Translations under genes and position numbers: made by a program
Notes under the pieces: model-generated
The model's database searches: none
What the model was told of the DNA's origin: nothing
The model's input: only the letters and a program-made list of their open reading frames with translations
Part shown: positions 1 through 11,144 of the stretch, one piece after another
How positions within the stretch are numbered: the stretch's first letter is position 1
How the letters are laid out: each line of letters opens with the position of its first letter
Assembly: GCF_015234585.1 (NCBI RefSeq)
Contig: NZ_JADFCM010000009.1
Span: 76,989 to 140,988, forward strand
DNA: 64,000 nt
DNA from: Pseudalkalibacillus hwajinpoensis
Lineage (GTDB): Bacteria > Bacillota > Bacilli > Bacillales > Guptibacillaceae
Direction: 5' to 3'

Positions 1-1165
1 TAATCGCCCCACCACCAAATGAAATAGTGTTTAACACTTCATCTTGTACAGCTTCCTCATCAGAAAAAAGATATAAAGCAAGTGGTTTTGGACGATCTAC
101 AATAGCATTGATCGCTTCTGATAATTCATCGTATACGATGACAGGTAGAATTGGTCCAAAGATTTCATCTTGCATCACAGGATCTTCCCAAGAAATATTG
201 TCTAAGATTGTAGGCTCAATAAAGAGGCGAGATTTGTCTGACTTGCCTCCAATTACTAAATCACCATTATCCAAAAACTTTTGTAGACGATCAAAATGAC
301 GTTCACTCACGACATGTGGAAAATCATGATTTTCTGAGACGTTCTCTCCATATGTGTTTGTAATCGTTTCTTGCATCTTAGCAATCAATTGATCTTTGAC
401 TTTACGGTTTACAAGAAGATAATCTGGCGCTACACATGTTTGTCCCGCATTTGCGAATTTCCCGCGCGCAATACGTGCTGCAGCTTCGTCTAAGTTAGCA
501 TCCTCATGCACAATCGCTGGACTTTTACCACCTAACTCAAGGGTAACAGGCGTTAAGTGCTTCGCCGCTGCCTCTGCTACAATTTTCCCGACTCCTGTAC
601 TACCAGTGAAGAAGATGTAATCAAACTTCTCTTTTAGAAGAGCCGTGCTCGTTTCCACTTCCCCTTCAACGACACGCAAATATTCTTTAGGGAAATTCTC
701 ATTAATCATCTTGGCTAAAAGACTAGAAGTGTGGGGTGTTAACTCAGAAGGCTTTAATACAGCGCAGTTCCCAGCCGCAATGGCTCCTGCTAATGGCGCA
801 ACGGCAAGTTGAACCGGATAGTTCCATGGTGCTATCACAAGTGCTGATCCATAAGGTTCAGCAACAATAAAACTTGTGGCGCCTGCATGGGTTGATGGTG
901 TCTCCACTTCTTTTGGAGCGGACCAAGAAGATAAATTCTCAATCATAAAGTTAATTTCGCCCAACACAAGTCCAATCTCTGCACGCTTTGTTTCTACTTC
1001 AGGTTTATTCAGATCAGCTTTTAAAGCGGCAATAATATCCTGTTCATGCGACGTCATAAGCTCTTTTAATTTCGTTAATGTATCGATACGAAACGACACG
1101 TCTTTTGTTTTTCCACTTTGGAAAAATGACTGTTGCTTCGCTGTAAGTTCTTGATAGTTTTCCAA
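1..1165 (-). CDS. Aldehyde dehydrogenase (class 3-like, YwdH type), 3' end outside the window
   Basis: An NAD(P)-dependent aldehyde dehydrogenase that would oxidise an aliphatic or aromatic aldehyde to the acid. The reading frame is open from a TTG at 1165 to the window edge, giving 388 codons of a family usually near 455. The start is fixed by AAAGGAG eight bases upstream, and no ATG comes close to the N-terminus. Visible family marks are the cofactor-side APWNYP, the FTGSTGVGK turn, the general base Glu in TLELGGKSP and the nucleophile Cys in NAGQTCVAPDY. The short N-terminus (first residues MENYQEL) matches the class 3 / YwdH branch rather than betaine aldehyde dehydrogenase. The natural substrate cannot be read from sequence. 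It is divergent from the HAD phosphatase gene. Confidence 0.9.
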   Translation of the reverse strand, partial: MENYQELTAKQQSFFQSGKTKDVSFRIDTLTKLKELMTSHEQDIIAALKADLNKPEVETKRAEIGLVLGEINFMIENLSSWSAPKEVETPSTHAGATSFIVAEPYGSALVIAPWNYPVQLAVAPLAGAIAAGNCAVLKPSELTPHTSSLLAKMINENFPKEYLRVVEGEVETSTALLKEKFDYIFFTGSTGVGKIVAEAAAKHLTPVTLELGGKSPAIVHEDANLDEAAARIARGKFANAGQTCVAPDYLLVNRKVKDQLIAKMQETITNTYGENVSENHDFPHVVSERHFDRLQKFLDNGDLVIGGKSDKSRLFIEPTILDNISWEDPVMQDEIFGPILPVIVYDELSEAINAIVDRPKPLALYLFSDEEAVQDEVLNTISFGGGAI

Positions 1166-1423
1166 TGTATATTCTCCTTTGATTCGTTTAAACATTTTAA
1201 AATATATAAATCAGCTTGCGAATAATCTTTAAGCTGAATGATGTGATCAAAGATACTCCTCAATAAGAAGATGGTCAATTGATTTGCTTCGAAACCCTTT
1301 TACTACAAATGAACTACTAATCTGCAAATTCATTACTTTTTTCCATTTTACGAACCCTTCCCCCTTTTCACCTGAATTCTAGTAAAATGGTAAAGGAAAC
1401 TAGTAAGGAGATGAAAATCACAT

Positions 1424-2248
1424 ATGTCATATAAAATGATTGTATTAGATTTAGACGATACATTGCTCAATGCTGATCAAATGATTTCTGCTCGAAGTAA
1501 AGAGGCTCTTATGCAAGCTCAGCAAGAAGGAAACAAAGTCGTGCTTGCGTCTGGACGCCCAACATTCGGAATGGTCCCATATGCCGAGGAGCTTCTTCTC
1601 GCAGACTATGGGAGTTATATTCTTTCTTTTAATGGCGGAAAGATTATTAACTGTCATTCCAAAAAAGATTTCTTCAGTCAGACATTATCTGTCGAGGCTG
1701 TTCAACGACTTTATGAAATCAGTCTTCGAGAGAACGTCTATATTCACACGTACGTCGGGAATGAAATTATTACCGCCGAAGAAAATCCCTACACAACAAT
1801 TGAGTCTGATCTAACAGGTCTACCTATCACTGTCGTCGATTCGTTTATTGATAGTGTCACAGAACCGGTTGTAAAAGTTCTGATGGTTGGTGAACCGGAG
1901 CACCTGAAGAAAGTGGAAACCAAACTTCAAGCCGAGTTAGGTGAAGAATTCAGCGTGATGCGTTCCAAGCCTTACTTTCTCGAGTTTACTGATAAAGGGA
2001 TTACGAAAGGCACGAGCATCGAGAAGCTTATTAACGAGCTCGATGTTAAACGAGAAGAAGTCATTGCAGTTGGTGACAGCTACAATGATCAAGAAATGAT
2101 TGAATTTGCGGGCCTCGGTGTTGCAATGGGTAATGCTCCCGATGACATCAAAAAGATTTCCGACTATATTGCAGATACGAACGAGAATGATGGTGTCGCA
2201 AAAGTGGTTGAAAAGTTTCTTTTGAAGGGTCAGCTTATAACAAAATAA
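1424..2248 (+). CDS. Cof-type HAD-IIB family phosphatase
   Basis: A 274-residue haloacid dehalogenase superfamily hydrolase of the Cof/YkrA/YcsE type, probably a cytosolic sugar-phosphate or nucleotide phosphatase. The nucleophile and acid/base pair are in VLDLDDTLLN near residue 10. Motif II is ASGRP near residue 43, and motif III/IV is GDSYNDQEMI near residue 217, followed by GVAMGNA. The long insert between motifs II and III is the C2B cap typical of this subfamily. The start ATG is preceded by AAGGAG with suitable spacing. The gene stands alone, with its own terminator directly downstream. Members are notoriously promiscuous, so no substrate is proposed. Confidence 0.9.
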   Translation: MSYKMIVLDLDDTLLNADQMISARSKEALMQAQQEGNKVVLASGRPTFGMVPYAEELLLADYGSYILSFNGGKIINCHSKKDFFSQTLSVEAVQRLYEISLRENVYIHTYVGNEIITAEENPYTTIESDLTGLPITVVDSFIDSVTEPVVKVLMVGEPEHLKKVETKLQAELGEEFSVMRSKPYFLEFTDKGITKGTSIEKLINELDVKREEVIAVGDSYNDQEMIEFAGLGVAMGNAPDDIKKISDYIADTNENDGVAKVVEKFLLKGQLITK

Positions 2249-2255
2249 GTTACTA

Positions 2256-2287
2256 AAAAGAGAGGCGGGGATTACCGCCTCTCTTTT
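2256..2287. terminator. Intrinsic terminator after the HAD gene
   Basis: Perfect 13-bp stem (AAAAGAGAGGCGG / CCGCCTCTCTTTT) with a 6-nt loop and a T-run, 8 nt after the stop of the upstream gene. The symmetric A/T runs would let it work on both strands. Confidence 0.9.
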
Positions 2288-2488
2288 CTGTTATTTGATG
2301 TGCCATAAACTGTTTTTTGAAAGAGGTAAACTCGTAATGGAATCGAAAATATATAGTAAGTGGATAAATAAACCCGAAACAAGGGTGGCTCCTTCATTTT
2401 CATTAATTGTAACCGCTTTATAATACGTGGTATTAAAATTATTTTGTGAAAATTAGTGCATAACTCTTCCAAAATGATTATTAATTTA

Positions 2489-2503
2489 TTATAATTATAA
2501 TCT
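2489..2503 (+). promoter_or_regulatory. Probable PerR box upstream of katG
   Basis: TTATAATTATAATCT matches the Bacillus PerR consensus TTATAATnATTATAA at 11 of 14 defined positions. It lies about 50 nt upstream of the katG start, and a TATAAT at 2513-2518 could be the -10. PerR control of catalase is established in Bacillus. Assigning it here rests on this partial match and its position. The rest of the 302-bp gap (2249-2550) holds only the terminator and AT-rich sequence. Confidence 0.5.
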
Positions 2504-2547
2504 AATAGAGGTTATAATTAATTTTCTTAAATTCGGAAGGAGATTGA

Positions 2548-4788
<2,241 letters not shown>

Positions 4789-4796
4789 TAAATCAT

Positions 4797-4845
4797 AAAA
4801 GCACCATCTCAAACGCTTAGAAGTGTTTGAGATGGTGCTTTTTTC
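4797..4845. terminator. Intrinsic terminator after katG
   Basis: Long hairpin with an 18-bp near-perfect stem (AAAAGCACCATCTCAAAC with its complement after an 8-nt loop), followed by a T-run. It starts 9 nt after the katG stop. Confidence 0.93.
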
Positions 4846-4887
4846 GGTCATCTTTCAATTCCTGATGTTTTCACTCGTAAATCTAAC

Positions 4888-5199
4888 TTATTTTTCTAAT
4901 GGCAAACGAGAACTGAGAATCTCACTTTTGCTTTTTAACATATATGCATTTCTTTTACTAGAGTAGTCAATGATCATATCTTCTTTGAAAAAGGATTCGT
5001 GCTTAACTCCTAAAACCACAGGCTTATAATTAGTCTCTACCAACTTCTCACCTGTCTGTGTTTCCTTGGAAGACAAAACTTTAAATGTGATCCAATCCGC
5101 ACCAATACTACATCCACCTAAACTAGGATTAAGCTGAAAAGCTACGTAATCCTCTGTATTTAACTGTTCAATTGCAGCGTCCGTAAACGTAATAGTCAA
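4888..5199 (-). CDS. HesB/IscA-like iron-sulfur biosynthesis family protein
   Basis: A 103-residue protein resembling the HesB-like (Fe-S_biosyn) fold: an N-terminal TFTDAAIEQL segment, a beta-rich middle, and a single Cys in SLGGCSIGAD. It lacks the three-cysteine set of true A-type carriers such as SufA, so it is unlikely to be a classical Fe-S carrier. Bacillus has several such degenerate relatives (for example YqkB and YneR). The chosen start is a TTG at 5199 preceded by GAAGGAGTGAGG. An ATG further upstream at 5235 would add 12 residues overlapping that ribosome site. Before the mobile element inserted, this gene lay directly downstream of the rlmCD terminator. The family call is moderate, and no function beyond it is claimed. 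Confidence 0.6.
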   Translation of the reverse strand: MTITFTDAAIEQLNTEDYVAFQLNPSLGGCSIGADWITFKVLSSKETQTGEKLVETNYKPVVLGVKHESFFKEDMIIDYSSKRNAYMLKSKSEILSSRLPLEK

Positions 5200-5372
5200 G
5201 ATCCTCACTCCTTCAAGAATACAATAATGCTTCACGCCTAAACCATATCACACCACTATATGCGATTCAATTTAATTGCACTCTATTCGATTGCACAAAA
5301 TACATTCTCAACAGTCATTACAATTATAAAGACGTATCTTCCTATAAATCGACCTCTTTATTGCAACTAATT

Positions 5373-5410
5373 AAAACCCCACCTTAACTCTGGAGTTAAG
5401 GTGGGGTTTA
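5373..5410. terminator. Strong terminator, originally that of rlmCD
   Basis: Near-perfect hairpin AAACCCCACCTTAACTC / GAGTTAAGGTGGGGTTT with a very short loop. On the minus strand it is followed by TTTTAATT and lies just after the orphan rlmCD tail (stop at 5421-5423). It is therefore the natural end of the ancestral rlmCD transcript, cut off from the gene by the element. Confidence 0.9.
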
Positions 5411-5420
5411 GTGAAGTTTA

Positions 5421-5456
5421 TTATAGCTCCAGTACGGCTACGCACTCGACGTGCGT
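5421..5456 (-). pseudogene. Displaced original 3' end of rlmCD (left attachment-site arm)
   Basis: Read on the minus strand these 36 bases give codons for T-H-V-E-C-V-A-V-L-E-L and TAA. THVEC is the conserved C-terminal signature of RlmCD-type methyltransferases, and the same residues occur in the current gene around 19418-19433. Upstream of the octamer the frame does not continue as rlmCD, so this is an orphan tail. The strong terminator follows within 11 nt. It is the host-derived half of the insertion site, left behind when the element integrated. Synonymous differences from the present tail (GTC GAG versus GTT GAA) show that the two tails come from different sources. Confidence 0.88.
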
Positions 5457-5539
5457 GGAGTACTGAAGGTAGATAAGAGAATAATAATTAGATGATGTAG
5501 TTTTGTTCACCTTAAAAAAATATAATTTCGTTTTCTAAT

Positions 5540-8500
5540 TCAATCTTTTTGGTATAAGGAAACCCAGTCGTTTATTACGTCAGCATGTTGCAAATCATAA
5601 AACTCAACTATATCTTTCTTTTTTTTACGCCCTTCTTCTGTGATTTTTTTACTTGCTTGGTTGATAGACTCTATTAAATCACTTAAAGGAATTACCTCAT
5701 ATTTTCTGGAGAAGAAGTTTTCAACTAAAGTATTAGTTAAGTTTAGTCTAGGAGATTCAATAGAATAAACTTTCTCAATCACTGTATACATATCCTTAAT
5801 ATAAGAGTTAACGTCTTCCTCAATATTATTAAGGATACTGTCGCTACTCATAACCATGTTTATTAATATATTATCAGCAGTTAATTGTGGTAAAATTTCC
5901 TTTTCGAAAAACTCCATATGAAAAATTTCATAAATTTCATTGAAATAAGTAAATGCTTCAACTTCTTTAACGACATCATTTATATAGTATGACTTTTTTT
6001 CATTATTAATATTGTTAAAAAAGACACTCCATAAATCTTTGATGTCTGGTCCATTATTGGAAATGCATTGTACTTTTAATTCACTAAACAAATAATCACT
6101 TAAACAATTGTCCTTATATGATATGATGTTCTCCCATACTTCTAAAACTTGAATTCTTTGTTCATCTCTGAAAGCACCATTAATAAACCGATCAACAAAA
6201 TTTGATAAGGCGACTTTGAAACTCGGATGTTCTGGTATTTCAAGAAGACGTAATAACATTTCAGGCCATCTTGTACCTCTAGGGTGATGATATCCGAGCC
6301 ACCACAAAGGTTGTGGATTACCAATAAATACTCTCAAACAATCAGTGAGTAACTCTACTGGAAAATAATCAATAACTTTAATGATTTCTTCTTCGAATAT
6401 CTTTTCTTTGCCTAAAACAATAGAAGAAATTATTTCTGGAACCTTGGTTCTAGTTAAGCATACAGCCTTTAACCATCTAACATCTTCTCTATTACTTTGT
6501 AATAATGAGATTATTTTTTGTTTTTCTCCATCACTTAAAGTAGTCCACTTGTCGACAAATTCAGATAGTGCAACAGTAATAAAATTAGTATCCTCTTGGC
6601 TTAGAATTCTCTCCGAAATTCGTTGTCTTTCACTGGGCTCTGTTTTTTTTAATAAAAAATCAGAAACTGCATAACCAGACTCATGTAATAACCTATTGGG
6701 TAAATTTTTCTCTATCCAATATAACCAAGACTCTGCAATTTTTACAACGGCGCTAGAATCTATATACTCTACCGACTTGATAACTGTATTAAATAAGTCG
6801 GATTCATTTAAAGATACAAAATTGTTGGGAACTGTCTGCAAAAATATAGGGAATAATTCACTCCACACACTCCACAACTCTTTTGTTTGATCTTCATTTA
6901 AACTGCTCCGATCAATATAATCTCTACCGAAATCATCACCAAAATCTATCAAGAATCTACTAGTGTTAGCAGCTACAATCTTATTGGACATTGCCTGAGT
7001 CATATAATTCATTAAATAAGCCTTATGTTCACAATTAAAGCTATTCCAACCTCTCATTGCTCCCCTAATAGCTTGGTACACCACGTTCGGATGTTCATCA
7101 CTAAAAACTATATCAATATGCTGCTTGCTATCACTGAAATACCTAGCTACCGTGAAAGCAATTTTCGATCTAATAAAGGATTCTTTATATGAAAGTAATT
7201 GTGCTATTAATCTTAAATTTTTATCTTCTTCTTCGAATAAAAATTCATTTGATGCAATCTTCCACGCTTCTTCAGAACTTACGTTTTTTGATTCGTGAGG
7301 CTGTATTAATTTATTAGCTATATTTTCAACATCATTATTATCGTGATTTCTTAGCAAATCATCCAGATAATCGACAAAACTAGTTGAGTTTGAAACCTCT
7401 AACCAGGGCTCACCTTCTTGCCAGAACACCCTGCTGTTTTTTATATCATTGTGTTTTATAAAGTCATATACAACTTTTTGCAAATCATTACTTTGGTTGT
7501 CGATAATTGAAAGAAGAAAAATAAGTCCCGAATCTCTAATAGAAGGAAAGATAGAATTTAATGACTTAATCGCCAAAGATATTAGCTCATCCTTAAACAC
7601 CTGGTTTGATGAATAATTAGAGAACAATTTTTCTATTTGCTTAGTATACATAAATGCCGTTTTAGGCTCTAAACATCCTATCCCCTTAGATAGAATATGA
7701 ACTATTTGACCCAGTTGTGATCTTCTCTGATGTTTGATTACATATTTTGATGCCTCATAGTAAGTTGGATGTGTGAATAATATATTGTCATCAACAACAG
7801 TTACGTATCCATTTATTTCCATATCTTCTAAATGCTCTAATATCCAGTCTGGTAGTTTTGCATCAGAAGTATACTCAGGAAAAGAGGGACTGCTTTTTTT
7901 ACCAGGAAAATCCATCATTTGGTAATCTTCTTTTAGTATCACTAAGCTTGGTTGATCTTCTGAATTAGATAATACATGGGTAAGTTCTTTAAATTTAATC
8001 GCTTGTGTAGTATCAGAGCCTAAGCCCAATGCCATGAGTACTTTATTAAATTCATTTGATTTTGTGTTGAAGTACATTCCCAGCGTATGTGCATCAACTG
8101 TAGCTAACTGAACCAAATCTTCAAAGTCTTTTTGTATTAACTCTGATTTATCCCGAAATGCTAAATGCCTTAGTTGCCCAGGTTGTAATAGATTGTTAGA
8201 ATGTAACTCATTAAGATTTTTTTTCACTAGCTCAGCTACTTCAGTAGAAATATTTTTTTCCAAACAATATGCATTCCATACATTTTGTATAAATTGGTGA
8301 TCTTGGACCGTTAAATCTGTCCATTCATTCCCTTCTAACATCCATTCATGAGGATTATCTGTATTTTTGAGTCTCCTAAGCAACTCTTTTTTACTTGTAA
8401 CGATAATTTTTCTGTTTGGTCCCAAATTTTCAATCAATTGGGATAGTGTACTCCATACTTCATAAAAGTTGTCTTCTAATTCTACCTGACCAAATGGATC

Positions 8501-9472
8501 TTCAATAACACATAATCTCTCTTCTAAAGAATTTTGCATGAGAAAACGCCGCGCTTCTTTAATATCCGACTCTATTAAACAATTATACCCTGAGTATTGT
8601 AATTCCTTTGCAATTCTTCTAGCCAAATGAGTTTTTCCACAAAATGAAATGCCCGTAAGAAGGAGTACATTTCTTTCTTCTAAAAGTTTTATTGCTTCTT
8701 CTATTCCTTCTCTGTCTACGTTAACTGGATTTAAGTAAATTTGATTACCCTTGTATCTATCAAGGAGTTGTAAAATTGACGGAATTACATCTTCACGCAA
8801 ATCTCTTGCGACTTTAACTAGATCTATTAGCTCTATTAAAACACTTTTCGCTTTATTTAGTGGTACAAAGTATTTCTTGTTCATTAATTCAATACATTTA
8901 TTAGTAAGTGTTTCTTCGCTTAGCATCTCCCAGACCAAAATTCTTTTACAAATACTACGCAAAACACCACTATGGTTTCTAAAGTAATTCGCCTGTATAG
9001 AAGAATACATAGCACGTTTTTCTCTTAAAGGAGTACTTTTATCATTATTTTCTTCTAAATAATCAGGGATACTATTTAAAAGTCCATTGTTGATTGAACC
9101 TCTGTTCAAGTAAATATTGTCTGTTAAAAAGGGCCGAACTATATCTGTGCCTCTCGCTCTTGTTATAAATAAAACAGACCTAGAGACATCAGTCTTTAAT
9201 CTATCAATAAGGTTGTTTTCTGATAATCTGTCGGGAAAATGATTTAACCACGAAGTAAGCTCTTTAAGAGTTAGATCCGCTTGTGTACTCTTTACTTGGA
9301 TCTCAACTGTATTTTTCTGCCCATCTTCAACAATAATTAGCTCAGCATCTTCACCACCCTTTTTCTCTACAATTAGTTCAATATTATCTTTTTCGAGATT
9401 AGATAGTGCAATATACACTGTTGCTAAATATTGATATTCATATCCTTGTACACCTGATATTTCAACTGACAA
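5540..9472 (-). CDS. Candidate antiphage STAND NTPase with N-terminal Cap4/Mrr-like nuclease domain
   Basis: A 1310-residue multidomain protein. Residues about 1-120 look like a restriction-type PD-(D/E)xK domain of the Cap4/DUF4297 kind: GYEYQYLATV, then Asp42 in GGEDAEL and the Gln59-x-Lys61 pair in VEIQVKST. Residues about 255-400 form a P-loop NTPase with Walker A GISFCGKT (274-281), Walker B LCVIEDPFG (Glu324, Asp325) and a sensor-like KIIVTSKK, best matching the nSTAND3 type. From about 560 to the end it is alpha-helical, probably a repeat-type sensor. This order (effector, STAND NTPase, sensor) is that of Avs-like and related defence proteins. The start is a TTG with AAGGAGG 7 nt upstream. 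It is monocistronic, the leftmost cargo of the element, behind a structured leader. The defence role is inferred; the NTPase call is secure. Confidence 0.8.
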   Translation of the reverse strand: MSVEISGVQGYEYQYLATVYIALSNLEKDNIELIVEKKGGEDAELIIVEDGQKNTVEIQVKSTQADLTLKELTSWLNHFPDRLSENNLIDRLKTDVSRSVLFITRARGTDIVRPFLTDNIYLNRGSINNGLLNSIPDYLEENNDKSTPLREKRAMYSSIQANYFRNHSGVLRSICKRILVWEMLSEETLTNKCIELMNKKYFVPLNKAKSVLIELIDLVKVARDLREDVIPSILQLLDRYKGNQIYLNPVNVDREGIEEAIKLLEERNVLLLTGISFCGKTHLARRIAKELQYSGYNCLIESDIKEARRFLMQNSLEERLCVIEDPFGQVELEDNFYEVWSTLSQLIENLGPNRKIIVTSKKELLRRLKNTDNPHEWMLEGNEWTDLTVQDHQFIQNVWNAYCLEKNISTEVAELVKKNLNELHSNNLLQPGQLRHLAFRDKSELIQKDFEDLVQLATVDAHTLGMYFNTKSNEFNKVLMALGLGSDTTQAIKFKELTHVLSNSEDQPSLVILKEDYQMMDFPGKKSSPSFPEYTSDAKLPDWILEHLEDMEINGYVTVVDDNILFTHPTYYEASKYVIKHQRRSQLGQIVHILSKGIGCLEPKTAFMYTKQIEKLFSNYSSNQVFKDELISLAIKSLNSIFPSIRDSGLIFLLSIIDNQSNDLQKVVYDFIKHNDIKNSRVFWQEGEPWLEVSNSTSFVDYLDDLLRNHDNNDVENIANKLIQPHESKNVSSEEAWKIASNEFLFEEEDKNLRLIAQLLSYKESFIRSKIAFTVARYFSDSKQHIDIVFSDEHPNVVYQAIRGAMRGWNSFNCEHKAYLMNYMTQAMSNKIVAANTSRFLIDFGDDFGRDYIDRSSLNEDQTKELWSVWSELFPIFLQTVPNNFVSLNESDLFNTVIKSVEYIDSSAVVKIAESWLYWIEKNLPNRLLHESGYAVSDFLLKKTEPSERQRISERILSQEDTNFITVALSEFVDKWTTLSDGEKQKIISLLQSNREDVRWLKAVCLTRTKVPEIISSIVLGKEKIFEEEIIKVIDYFPVELLTDCLRVFIGNPQPLWWLGYHHPRGTRWPEMLLRLLEIPEHPSFKVALSNFVDRFINGAFRDEQRIQVLEVWENIISYKDNCLSDYLFSELKVQCISNNGPDIKDLWSVFFNNINNEKKSYYINDVVKEVEAFTYFNEIYEIFHMEFFEKEILPQLTADNILINMVMSSDSILNNIEEDVNSYIKDMYTVIEKVYSIESPRLNLTNTLVENFFSRKYEVIPLSDLIESINQASKKITEEGRKKKKDIVEFYDLQHADVINDWVSLYQKD

Positions 9473-9649
9473 TCAATTACCTCCTTAATCGCCGGAAACA
9501 TTGATTATTGGCTAAACCTCCTCAGGTTGAACCTAAAGGTGAAAAACCCAATTCTGCTAAGACTTGGGTTATCTTCCTCACAAAGTATCCGGCTGACACG
9601 CTAGCCTTCGTTTAGTTTTATTATACTTTTCTGCCTTAATAAGTGTCCT
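9473..9649 (-). promoter_or_regulatory. Promoter and structured, attenuator-like leader of the STAND gene
   Basis: On the minus strand a TATAAT (9620-9625) with a weak AGGACA -35 (9644-9649, 18-nt spacer) would start an mRNA leader of about 140 nt. The leader contains a GGCT...AGCC hairpin and then AACCCAA-N12-TTGGGTT followed directly by TTTTT, which has the form of an intrinsic terminator. A second purine-rich GAGGAGG stretch and the real ribosome site AAGGAGG follow. This suggests premature termination that some signal relieves, but no ligand class is recognised. Confidence 0.45.
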
Positions 9650-10038
9650 TCTTTCTTGTCCATATTCCTATAAAACCAATAAGGAAACAAAAGGGATACC
9701 AACACTATTTATTGTACCAATAAATTCTTTATGATCCATAAAATTCATATAAAGTCTTCGAATTATACTATTTAAATATTATAAACAAAACTTATGATAA
9801 AGGCAGATTTCTAAAAATGTCCGTCTTTTACATAACATAGTGATTGAAGAAACAGAGTCTACTACTATTTTCATAAATCCTCGCTGCTTCTTATAAAACA
9901 CTTGTCTCCTCTACTTTTTAAATCGGTATTTATGTATTCTAATGGAAGTGATAAGTTTTTAAACTTTCAATTTTTAACTCAAAGAGACTCTGAGGTTCAT
10001 AGCACTTTACTCTTAGAAACTTTTATGAGCAAAACTCT
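9650..10038. other. AT-rich gap without a convincing gene
   Basis: No open frame with a ribosome binding site and recognisable product is seen on either strand. An imperfect inverted repeat (AAAGGCAGA near 9799 and TCCGTCTTT near 9820) and short minus-strand frames of about 30 codons are present but unsupported. It may be promoter-proximal spacer or decayed sequence. Confidence 0.5.
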
Positions 10039-10530
10039 TTATTCAGTTAGTTTTTCTATTTGCATTTTCCCGAATAATACATACTCTGCCTTAACAGATA
10101 TAATCTGTTCCTTTCCAAACCGAAAACAAGCTACCTCAATACAAGTTTTCTCTATATTTTTTACTACACCTTGCCTTTCTGTGAAATTTATTAAATATAT
10201 TTTTACCAAGTCACCTACCTTTAAAAAATCCTGTTTAAATTTATAAAATGTTCTTACTGGATATTCCTTAAATTCATTCATCCTTAAATTCGACTTTGTT
10301 ACTACGTCACTATATGCTAGAGGTTCAATCTCTATTAACCCTTCTGTAACTTCATTTACAGCAATAGGGCTAGTGGTAATTTCTCCATCTTCTTTGACAA
10401 ATACAACTTTTATAGAATTATTTCTATAATCACAAATTAAACAATCCCTATATTCAGAACCATATCTTACTCTAATGGGCATCCTTATATATAAGTATCT
10501 GTAATCAAATATATGAAATTTCTCCAACAT
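10039..10530 (-). CDS. Unknown 163-residue protein of the element
   Basis: Not recognised. The protein is mixed alpha/beta with several short hydrophobic strands, for example KVVFVKEDGEI near residue 42 and VGDLVKIYLINF near residue 106. The second of these, followed by RQGVVKNIE, looks like a small beta-barrel or SH3-like fold of the sort seen in phage and plasmid accessory proteins. There is no signal peptide or membrane segment. It lies 50 nt downstream of the RNase H-like gene on the same strand and is probably co-transcribed. Codon use is AT-rich like the rest of the element. The ribosome site (GAGAAGTGAAG) is only fair. An unrelated 114-codon frame on the other strand overlaps it and is considered spurious. 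Confidence 0.65.
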   Translation of the reverse strand: MLEKFHIFDYRYLYIRMPIRVRYGSEYRDCLICDYRNNSIKVVFVKEDGEITTSPIAVNEVTEGLIEIEPLAYSDVVTKSNLRMNEFKEYPVRTFYKFKQDFLKVGDLVKIYLINFTERQGVVKNIEKTCIEVACFRFGKEQIISVKAEYVLFGKMQIEKLTE

Positions 10531-10580
10531 ATAATTGCTTCACTTCTCTTCATGAAAGTAGTGTTATGACTTTAAATCTT

Positions 10581-11144
10581 TCAAGATTTATTTAGCGATT
10601 TTCTAGCTGCATTGTGTGCTGCTTTATAAAAAGGGTTATATCTTTTTAAATCCCCACTCATCGTTTCTATCTGTAAGCTAATACTTTTGTGTTTCTGTTC
10701 GAAATCCTCCCACAAGAATAAAACTTCTGTTGCAACCTCATTAATCATGTCAATACTAGTAAGTTTATTATCTACCTTTAACCTATCTACGATTACGCAA
10801 TCACTATATACCTCTATTTTAACGGGGGTGATTTTTTTATTTATCACTAACTTATCGAGTTCTTTTATTGCTAAAGCAATTGACTGAAGTTCGGCATAAA
10901 CAATGTGTGTTTTCATAATCTTATTATAATGCTTTTTGGATCTCACTTTTACATCGCCTTGCCCCACTATACAAATGCCAAGGCCAAACACTCCTTGAAA
11001 ATTAAGCTCTGATGCATCAACAAAAACTTTAATAACAGTTTCATCATCAACCATATTCTTTGCCCTTATTTTTGCTTCCTCTGGTGGCTTTATCGAATCG
11101 TTAATTAAGTATTGCTTCGTATTAATTTTCTTATGTCCTCTCAT
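10581..11144 (-). CDS. RNase H-like fold protein
   Basis: A 187-residue protein with the pattern of type 1 RNase H: Asp43 in VFVDAS, Glu85 in AELQSIALAI, Asp115 in VYSDCVIVD, and a C-terminal YKAAHNAARKSL that matches the HNxxADxL motif except that the last Asp is Arg181. Three of four catalytic carboxylates are therefore kept and the fourth is lost, so it may be a nuclease with altered metal use or a binding protein. The start is the ATG at 11144 with AGGAGGTG upstream; the ATG at 11165 lies inside that ribosome site region and is not used. It is divergent from the replication gene and is first of a two-gene unit with the 163-residue unknown. It could process RNA-DNA hybrids made during element replication, or by the element's reverse transcriptase; this is inference. 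Confidence 0.65.
   Translation of the reverse strand: MRGHKKINTKQYLINDSIKPPEEAKIRAKNMVDDETVIKVFVDASELNFQGVFGLGICIVGQGDVKVRSKKHYNKIMKTHIVYAELQSIALAIKELDKLVINKKITPVKIEVYSDCVIVDRLKVDNKLTSIDMINEVATEVLFLWEDFEQKHKSISLQIETMSGDLKRYNPFYKAAHNAARKSLNKS

Noticed and set aside
2408..2421. cre-like site (TGTAACCGCTTTAT) upstream of katG
   Set aside because: Two mismatches at the conserved CA end and about 130 bp from the gene; not enough to claim catabolite control.
2272..2472. 66-codon minus-strand frame before katG
   Set aside because: Covers a terminator and the katG promoter region, no ribosome site.
9902..10246. 114-codon frame on the plus strand
   Set aside because: Overlaps the better-supported minus-strand gene, lacks a ribosome site and has no recognisable product.
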